Shown in pieces: positions 56,764 to 64,000 of a stretch of 64,000 bases of DNA. The notes beneath the pieces were generated by a model, which made no database searches, had not been told where the DNA came from, and worked only from the letters and a program-made list of their open reading frames with translations. The stretch's first letter is position 1. Each line of letters begins with the position of its first letter. Both the position numbers and the translations under genes were made by a program. The stretch is from Gentiana macrophylla (lineage: Eukaryota > Streptophyta > Magnoliopsida > Gentianales > Gentianaceae): positions 1 to 64,000 of the forward strand of contig JAOBSW010000297.1 of assembly GCA_026214975.1 (NCBI GenBank), read 5' to 3'.

Positions 56764-59504
56764 TCAGAAACCATCAACCCTACATTGTTCACGGTACTCT
56801 GCGATCTCCTCCTCGGAGTAGGGAACCACGGGATGATATTGAATGAGCTCGGCGCTGAAGGAATTCTCCTGAGTCCACGCCGCCATATCTTGTAAACTGG
56901 GGACCCTCTGCTGATGCATCGACCTACAGACACACCGCGCCATATGATAGCAGCCTTGGTCATAATTGTCACCCAGATCTTTCCAATACTCGGCGCTGTC
57001 TTTTATACTCGGCAGGGCGGCCTCAATTTTTGCCTGGATATCCGAGGCAAGGTCCTCGGCCTTCTTGATAGCCTCCTCAGCCTTCGTGCTGGCGTCCTCA
57101 GCTTTCCGACGGGCATCCTCAATTTCTTAGCAAAGACTGGGGCGGCAAAGATCTCGGCGGTTTTCAACTTTTGCTCACAGCACCCAAGGCGGCCGACCTT
57201 CTTGCGATGATTCTTCTCATGAGTAACTTGGCGCTCCAACTCGGCCTATCCTATCCGCCCCAGTGCATTTCTTTAGCGGTATATAGGGCCTTGGCATCGC
57301 CAACTTTGGCCTCGAGATCCTTCATTGTCGGCGCCAACTCCTGGTTCTCCTGCGCTTTCTTCTTCACGGCTCGCATCGTCGTCCGTTGTTCGCTCTCCAC
57401 CAACTTCTCGACAAGATATCAAAGCGGCGAGCATGCAACGCGAGACCTAAGAAAAGACTGATAAGCACTTGGAAGATAAAAGGAAATTCGTGCGAGAAAA
57501 TCATATTTACCTTATGCGCCGACATCCCATACTCGGCGACGGCAGCCCTCATAGCCTCGCAAGGGGATCAATAGAGTCATTGCCGATGTTGGCGAGAGCA
57601 ATCCTTTTATCGATCCCGTCCCCACGGATAGGCGAGCCTCGGCGCTCCATTTTACGGTAAGTAAAGGAAGAGGAGGAACGGCCGACGAGGCGACTCCATC
57701 ATCACACCCGTCAAAGCGACGATTGATCGGCGCAGAAAGCCTCGTCAAAGTATAGAGGAATGTCGGCGCTTCTTGAAGCTTCTTGCCGTGGCGCGATCTC
57801 GCGGCACGAATCCATAGGCGGGGGTAAGGTTGAGAGGGGAGAATCGGGACCCTCAGATTGACGACCTCGATCGGCGATCCACTCTTGGTCTTTTCCGGAA
57901 AGGGGCGTCTTCAAGAACATCTTGAGACTCTACTTGGCCGCTTACCAAGGCGGTGGTCGAGCCTTGGTGGTGGGGGCGGACTTCTTCATGAATCGCTTCT
58001 GGCGATCGCAAAGCACCGAAGGAGGTCCCCGCCTCGAGATCTTTGTACCCGCCGCGAAGAACGGTCACTACTGGTTGATCCCCACATGAGCGATCGATAT
58101 GATCACGGGATGCGCCCGCTAACTCTTCCTCCCGCGTCTTCCTCGCGGCATTAGCGGCGGCAACATTGGCACTCTGCACAAGACCGGATGCGGCATCACC
58201 GAAAAGAAAAAGAGAGGCAATCGAAATGTGGTAAAAAAAAAAAAAAAAAAGGAGTAGGATTGTGCCCGCGCGCGCCCCGACCAGCGTCTGAGCTTGTGTA
58301 TTTTGGGTTAGCAAAAACAAAAATAGAGAAGAAATGGTTTTACCCTGGTGGCTCGACCAATCACCGCCACACTCTTCGCGACTGCGTCGGAAAGGTCCTA
58401 CCCAAGTGGCATTCGCCGACCCGGTCCAGATCACTAAGCTCCCACACATGGCGGGGAATGTTCACGACAGCGAATCCCGGCACCAAAGCGGCCGGGATCC
58501 TCGCCATCCTCGTGCTACCCGACTTTACGTTCGTCAACATCCGGACAGTCGATCATGCGGACTGTGCAGATCTCGTCGCAGAGCTTATCAAGGCCACAAT
58601 CGCCTCTACTTCTTTAGGGCTTGCGAGAGGAACCACTGTCTTTAAGCCACTTGGAGTCTAGTCGCGTGCGCCCGGCTCCCAAAATGCGGGAATGGCCATC
58701 CGACCTGGATTGCACCATGATGCTCTTTGACTCGATTATAGATTTTGTTGTCGGTGGGGTAAAAGGCGAGGCCTCCCTCACGCGCCTCACGCCACCTGCC
58801 CGGAGTTTGGGTGCCGACGAAATCATGGAACTCCTAAGCAGACCAAGGAGGGCTCAATTCCATTAAGGCGCACGTCGCGATAAACGCCGCCGTGGTCCTA
58901 ATGACATTAGGGTGAAAGTCCGCCGGCAAGGCTTCCAACAAATACATCACCTCCACCAAAAAGGATCGAAAGGGGCTGAACCCCGCGTAAAATTGTCAAA
59001 AGGAACGCATAAGCTGGTCCTGGCAGAGCGCCCGCAAGTATACTCATCTGTCGATCGCCCATGCACGGGCAAAAATGATAGTCATCGGAGAGCCGGTATC
59101 GGGCGCGGATAAGCGGTGTTAAAGTCAGCGCCGCGATAACAAAGATCTCCATTCTCGCATCGGCGGCGCGATGCATGGCCTTCACTTGCCACCCTCTTCC
59201 AAAGACTCAGTGATCTTCAAGCCGATCTGGATTTTCCCTCTGCGGGGCGGAGCTAGCAGTGCAGGTGCCCTACGGCCGTCCCCTTCGCTTTTGCGGCCTT
59301 GGGTGGCGACGCCTCTGAATCCTTTCACCGGCAGTCTTAGAAATTCGCTCTCTCAGGAGCCAAGTGTCTTTGTAAGGATTGTAGCGGTGAGTGCCCCTCG
59401 TTATAAAGGAGCCTTTGGGCCTCGCCGATCTCGGCGTGAGTCCTCTTCGTCGAATGGGAAGGAGAAACCTCGCCGCCGCCCTTTCCTCGCCCCGCCGTCA
59501 CCAT
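56764..59504 (-). pseudogene. TatB additional ORF, antisense to gag-pol (PF04195-like)
   Basis: Minus strand. The ATG at 59504 opens MVTAGRGKGGGEVSPSHSTK. The conserved domain follows in broken frames around 59060-58690 (ILRGVQPLSILFGG, DFHPNVIRTTAAFIATCALM, EPSLVCL). A predicted intron runs GTAAAA at 58343 to TTGTGCAG at 58174 with a long T tract. Next is an Arg-rich, NLS-like RKRPRVDRRSR (about 57870). The C-terminal coiled coil at about 57125-56990 (KAEDASTKAEEAIKKAEDLA) leads to EEIAEYREQCRVDGF-stop at 56764-56766. It is the counterpart of the TatA and TatR ORFs. Many frame breaks. Role unknown. Confidence 0.7.
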
Positions 59505-60450
59505 AATTAAATTCTTCTTGATCATTTGTCGTCCCATACAGGCGACATGCCGCAAAATGAAGAGAGGTGGATCAACGCCCGTTCAGTCGACACCCCCATT
59601 TCCGCGCACGCCAACAAAGACAGAGGGGCAACGGGTCATAAAGAAATACTACACGGCAAAAGAAATACTACATTGCTCCCTAATCACGAAGGCTTCAAAT
59701 TCACAAAAGAAGGGTTTAGGCATACGGATTCTGTCACGGTTAAAAACCTCAAAATCCGAATATCTACGGGACAAAAAGCGTACTTATGATCTATACGAGG
59801 CCGTGAATCAACCACAAAATGACGATCAACAAAGAAAAACCCAGTGTTAGATCGGATAAAGATGGTACCTTTATGATCTGGATGGCAGAAAATTGGGAAG
59901 ACAAAGATGATCACTCCGATCGCTGTAAAGGGCTCACTCCGATGAAGTTCAAACACAGCCTCAGCCTCAGGATTCTGGAAACTTGGTTCCAAATCACCAC
60001 AAGATGCTCTTGATTTCTGGCTTGGTAGAAAGGATTTCGATCAGCCTGGAAATTTTGGAAAATGTTTTCGTAAAGGTGGAAAAAGGAGGGGCAACGCCCC
60101 CTTAAATAGACAAGCACTCAACCAACCAACGGCCGTGATTGTCTTCATCCAACGGTTCGGGTTTGCGCGGGAAAGCAAAAAGTTTCGGAATTTGACACGA
60201 CGCTTTGAAATTTGAAGTTTGCGTAAAAAACGAAACGCCATCATCACCAGCCGTCACGACCTACGGCGAAACGTCACCTTGTCGAGGCGAAAGGACGCCA
60301 CATTTAATAATACGCGGCGCTCGCAGCCCATTTATATTGCTCCACGTTGCACGCCACCAGTAATAGCTCGCCTGTACATTTTGCGCTTTCGCCAACACAA
60401 ATGACTTCGTCATCTCGCCTGGGATCGCAGAAAATGATTAAATCCCAGAA
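59505..60450. other. TatB region upstream of the antisense ORF
   Basis: No firm gene. A TATA-like TATTTAA on the minus strand at 60102-60108 (GTCTATTTAAGGGGG) could start an antisense transcript toward the ORF at 59504. This is weak. Confidence 0.4.
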
Positions 60451-60451
60451 C

Positions 60452-60955
60452 CTCAACATGTCGACCTCGGCCAGACCAACGAGCACGGACGATTTACATC
60501 GCAAGCTCTCAAGCCCACGATCGCGGCGACGAAACAGCTCCTCGCGGCATATCGGATCGGCGGCATGATGTGCACCTCAACATGTCGACCTCGGTCGGAC
60601 TAACGAGCACGGACGATTTACATCGCAAGCTCTCAAGCCGCATCGCCGCAGCCGAGCGCAACTCAGCTCGCGCGCATATACGGATCGCTACATCGCGTGC
60701 ACTCAACATGTCGACCTCGGTCGGACTAACGAGCACGGACGATTTACAGCTCGCAAGCCTCGCGATCGCGGCAGCGACTCGCAACAGCCTCGCGCATATC
60801 CGGATCGCTCTATCGTCGTGCACCTTAACATGTCGACCTCGGTCGGACCAACGAAAGCACGGACGATTTACATCGCAAGCTCTCGCGCGATCGCGGCGAC
60901 CGAAACGACTCCTCGCGGCATGTCGGATCGCTACATCTTTGTGCACCTCAAATCG
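60452..60955. repeat. 122-126 bp tandem array in TatB (four units)
   Basis: AACATGTCGACCTCGG recurs at 60455, 60579, 60705 and 60827. Each unit continues with AACGAGCACGGACGATTTACA, written here only in part, and a GATCGCGGCGAC-type GC-rich half that is more variable. Confidence 0.9.
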
Positions 60956-61280
60956 CCGTCGCAGCGCGTCATCACATCTCCCCGCTGCGTCCACAAACTG
61001 TCAGGTATCCCAAACGGATGGAACGGTTTAAAAGCCATCATTGGTGGTCTTCCCGAGTTTTAGCCGCGTTTGATAGGGCTACTTTGACTAGGGACTATTC
61101 GGACGAAAAATAGCCCATGATTACCCACCATAAATAACCGGCCCCTTCGAATGCTCATAATAACGGTAAACCTCTCGGATAACCATCATTCGCCGGTCAT
61201 TATGATCGCTCTCTTGAGATAGCCGTCGCTCTGCAATCGCCTACCATTATGGTAATCCATGCCAAACACGCCACCTCCTC

Positions 61281-61287
61281 TATAAAA
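61281..61287 (+). promoter_or_regulatory. Internal TATA box of TatB (sense strand)
   Basis: TATAAAA in CCTCCTCTATAAAAGCC, 95 bp upstream of the ATG at 61376. Confidence 0.55.
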
Positions 61288-61375
61288 GCCAGCCATGTTA
61301 CTACCTTCTCCAAAAATGCTTCCTCTCCCATTTGAGTCACTCGCTTCTTCCTTACGAAATCCTAGAAAAACAAGA

Positions 61376-61849
61376 ATGTCTCGATCGGATAATGATGAAT
61401 ACGAGTTTATGGAGGAGTACAAAGGCAACGAGCACTGAATCCGGCTTGCATTTCCTCCACAACCCATCAAGAGGAGAACAACCCCCAATCTCAATACCAC
61501 AGTAGAAATGGAGCAGAATCTCGATACATTGCGCCTTCCTGCTGCCGAGATTGCGGAGTTAGAGCGTGAAGAGGAAGTCGAGATAAGTGAATCCGAGTCT
61601 TGCGAGCTCATAGGAGGATCGAGGTATTCATCGGCGATCGGATCCATGAGACCGCCCAGAGCAGACTATTCAAAAATTCGTATGCGCCTAATCCGGAGGA
61701 AAGCGCCAGGGGGCCATGGTCGGCGCTTATCTCGGGAAGAATGGCAAAGCGTCTTTCACGCAGTGGGCCCCTTACAATCACCGAGTCCTCAAGTGAAATC
61801 CAAGATGAGAGAAGATCGCTTCCTATATGAGGGGAGGACGACCTGGTAG
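61376..61849 (+). pseudogene. TatB small additional ORF on the sense strand
   Basis: The ATG at 61376 begins MSRSDNDEYEFMEEYKGNEH, then a TGA. The same frame stays open from there through an ATG at 61508 to the TAG at 61847-61849, about 158 codons in all. The product would be strongly acidic in the middle (AAEIAELEREEEVEISESES) and basic later (KIRMRLIRRKAPGGHGRRL). No family recognised. It lies between the tandem array and the 3' LTR and is not part of gag-pol. The single TGA may be a decayed Trp codon. Confidence 0.55.
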
Positions 61850-61890
61850 GCCGGCGGATGAGAGAAGATCGCTTCCTATATCTGAAAAAG
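61804..61890. repeat. Short tandem duplication in TatB
   Basis: GATGAGAGAAGATCGCTTCC occurs at 61804 and 61858, 54 bp apart. The first copy includes the end of the small sense ORF. Confidence 0.75.
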
Positions 61891-62315
61891 GGGCGGCCGG
61901 GTAGGTCAGTTCCCTTGTCTCTTGCGACTGACTGCGAACTATCAAGCGCGATGGCGACTCCAGATCACCACTAACGTGTACTAGGAGGAGGAAACCCGCT
62001 GGTAGTGATTGGCAGGCCTTTCGTATAACGTCAATTTCACGATGCGCTCGCGGGTTATGTTGCATCAACTTCATGTCACAACCCGCCGCCGCCTCGAAGG
62101 AGCGGTCTTGAGATTTCTGATACAAACAGAGAGTACTCTTTTCCCTTGCTTAAGATTTTTTCCCACTGGGTTTTTCTTAAGAGAGGTTTTGATGAGGCTC
62201 TACTAGTTTGTGTCCCTAATCATGAGTCCGCTCAACTTTTGTCTTCCAAGAGTGTTCGTCAACGAAGACTCCTCGACCAGAATACTACTCCACGCCGCAA
62301 CGATTTTCCGCCGCA

Positions 62316-62329
62316 GAGTAGGGGGCCAT
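62316..62329 (+). promoter_or_regulatory. TatB polypurine tract
   Basis: AGAGTAGGGGGCCA precedes the 3' LTR by one or two bases. Confidence 0.75.
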
Positions 62330-62865
62330 TGATGATACGGAACCTGACACGGTCCCATTATTCCCGGTCAACTCGTCGGAGGACATAAGTCAAACTCTTT
62401 CCTCAGACATGACGCGCGACGCGTCGCCAACTCCTTGGCCATCCCGCCCAACATCTTGAGCATATAGGGCCGCGCCCGCAACACGGGCGGGCCCATTTAT
62501 ATGAGAAACTCCACCAGTTAATGGAAAGTTCATAAGCTTAGATAGAATGCGGGGCCAACTGCCATCTGTCGGGCATCGACGCCGTTAGCACGAGTAGTCT
62601 TTTACAGCTTTATCCTTTCCTATAAATACCCCACTATGACATTAATGAAGATATATAGAACAACTTTTGCGCATTTATTTCCATGAGCACTGTTGCTTCT
62701 CTCTCTCATTTATTGCTTTCATATCACCACCGCGAGTCCGCCGCCAACCTCGATAAGCGCCACCGTCCGACTGCGATAACCTCATTGATCGGAACACCAC
62801 GAAGAGGCCAGATATCCCACATCCAGGTTTGCCATCCTGACTACCTGACGGAAACGGACCCGTCA
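62330..62865 (+). repeat. TatB 3' LTR
   Basis: 536 bp, partner of 49635-50169, with small indels around 62400-62490 and 62610. Target duplication TGGAA follows at 62866-62870. Confidence 0.95.
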
Positions 62866-63985
62866 TGGAACATGAGCAGACGACGCATAGCGATGAGATG
62901 TAGATCACTGCTCAGTGCACACAAAAGTTCCGTAAGTCTGTGGATAACCTCAAGTCTAAAAGGGCTGCTGGTATGTTCATCTTGATGAATGAATATCTCA
63001 CGACTTATGAAAGAATGTTTGAAAGGCAAGATTGAGAGATATGGCCAGGAGCCATAATATCTGAATTAGATTCCATCAGTGACAACCAGGTTATGAACCT
63101 AGTCTGTCTTACCAGAGGAATGTGCCCTGTAAAAGTGAGCCCAATTCTATTTAGACTATGCTTGTTGTAACTTCGTTATCATGACTATATGATAGTGTTG
63201 AAGACGTTGGGCAAACAGCTCGATGTTCATAGACGATAACATGATATGTGAGCCCACAAGATCCATTTATGGACTCAAACAAGTTTCTCTAGACGATTTC
63301 TTTGTTTGATAATCAAAGAAGTTTGATTTAGTCAAAAGAAGGATATGCCCAATGTGCAAGATGGATAGTGGGAGTGTGTTACGATTTTTGAGTAATGTAT
63401 TAGATATCTCTCTTAGGAATCATCACCCCATGTCACAGTCAATTAATGTTTGGTAGTTCAAGGTCTTTACGAAAGCACTTGAATTAGCAGTTCTTATTTT
63501 AGAAATAAGAATCTATAGCGATAGATTTAACTGCTATTAGATTATAGTTTACCTATATAGATGTGTAGCTAAAAAAGTTTAGCATAGATCACGACGGGGA
63601 TACTGCTAGCCAGTGTTCTCAAGATCTATCTATGTTAGAACGCTGGTCCTAAGGATAAGGTAAAAGATGATACTTATGGAAGGTTCCCTTTGCTACTGCA
63701 ATAAGATCCATCATAAGAGTTATGCCGGATGTTCATAGTTCATGAAGAGTCATGAGCAAGTATGAAAGTAAATCTGGTGAATATCGAGAATATCCTTAAA
63801 CAAGTTAAGGATGGTTTCCTTGTTTATCGAAACTTGGAATTAGATAAATATAGTTATACGGACATATATCCTAAGTCTTATGAAGGCGAGTGGGAGTTAC
63901 AGTCTTGGTTTGCAATCACTTTGGTTAGATACAGTGAGCTGGAAATGTTCTAGCCTATGGGTCACTGTAAACCCTACAACTTATC
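62866..63985 (+). pseudogene. CopB RT and RNase H remnant
   Basis: Continues the copia linker (HEQTTHSDEM) from 49634. RT N-terminus traces at about 63060 (ELDSISDNQVMNLVCL). Heavily decayed middle. Near 63680-63740 a degenerate PYASAxGSxMYAM-type segment. At 63762-63953 an RNase H-like VNIENILKQVKDGFLVYRNL, then the YTDIYPKSYEGEWELQSWF region. It corresponds to the copia NILKYLxxTKDxFLVYGG and YTDASF segments. Stops throughout. Confidence 0.65.
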
Positions 63986-64000
63986 CAAAACACAGTAGTA

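Larger units (their letters stand above)
49635..62865 (+). mobile_element. TatB: complete Tat-lineage Ty3/gypsy element nested in CopB
   Basis: 13.2 kb with paired LTRs (49635-50169 and 62330-62865), both TGATGATACGG...GACCCGTCA, and target duplication TGGAA. A tRNA-Asp-like primer site, gag, protease, RT, RNase H, a second archaeal-type RNase H and integrase lie on the plus strand. Downstream of integrase a 6-kb region holds an antisense additional ORF (59504-56764), a tandem array and a small sense ORF. Dual RNase H and the antisense ORF place it in Tat. All pol domains are frameshifted. Confidence 0.95.
43792..64000 (+). mobile_element. CopB: long-LTR copia element, interrupted by TatB, right end outside window
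   Basis: The 5' LTR (43792-45727) is followed by an initiator-Met primer site. Internal sequence runs to 49634 and resumes at 62866 after the nested TatB. Integrase remnants lie left of the insertion; RT and RNase H remnants lie right of it. The integrase-RT linker is directly continuous across the insertion. The element is heavily decayed and AT-rich. Its 3' LTR is not in the window. It inserted into TatA integrase sequence. Confidence 0.85.

Noticed and set aside
60509..60994. Long frames on both strands over the TatB tandem array (153-161 codons)
   Set aside because: They arise because the unit length is near a multiple of three in GC-rich repeats. Low-complexity repetitive translation without a domain.

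Overview
The window is nuclear DNA of a flowering plant, most likely a eudicot with a large, retrotransposon-rich genome. The evidence is a nuclear gene for a plastid protein with plant-style introns, plus a dense set of Athila, Tat and copia LTR retrotransposons and hAT MITEs. The species cannot be named from the sequence. No rRNA, tRNA, CRISPR or bacterial-type gene was seen.

Only two host genes are supported. (1) A short intronless gene at 23365-23631 (+), with its own TATA box and poly(A) signal, encodes an 88-residue secreted peptide with eight cysteines in its last 23 residues. I do not recognise its family. (2) A four-exon gene at 35974-38209 (-) encodes chloroplast fructose-1,6-bisphosphatase (Calvin cycle, redox-regulated form). 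It has one extra base in exon 3, and a 302-bp hAT MITE sits in intron 2.

Layout: 1-1.8 kb, unassigned. 1.8-8.7 kb, Athila-like element on the minus strand (AthA), with most of RT/RNase H deleted. 8.8-10.5 kb, copia RT fragment (-). 10.5-11.5 kb, a 471-bp segment present twice. 11.8-22.4 kb, complete Athila-like element (AthB, +) with both LTRs and target duplication CTGCT. 22.4-24.5 kb, host island with the cysteine-rich peptide gene. 24.5-27.2 kb, pol-less copia element (CopN) with target duplication TATTT. 27.6-27.8 kb, hAT MITE. 28.0-33.5 kb, a 5.5-kb LTR element without coding capacity (LardT) with target duplication ATAAT and several tandem arrays. 34.2-35.8 kb, Tat remnant (TatR). 36.0-38.2 kb, the FBPase gene. 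38.6-43.8 kb, Tat element (TatA, -) with an additional ORF antisense to pol. 43.8-64.0 kb, a long-LTR copia element (CopB, +) that interrupts TatA and is itself interrupted by a 13.2-kb Tat element (TatB, +, 49635-62865, target duplication TGGAA).

The transposon genes are gag-protease-RT-RNase H-integrase polyproteins, nearly all broken by frameshifts and stops. The Tat elements also carry an additional antisense ORF between integrase and the 3' LTR, with a domain resembling the 'putative gypsy type transposon' family (PF04195), predicted introns and, in TatA and TatR, a TATA box of its own. TatB adds a small sense ORF with a separate TATA box. Some frameshifts may be assembly consensus errors: the two LTRs of AthB differ by many 1-3 base indels, and the FBPase gene also has a one-base insertion.
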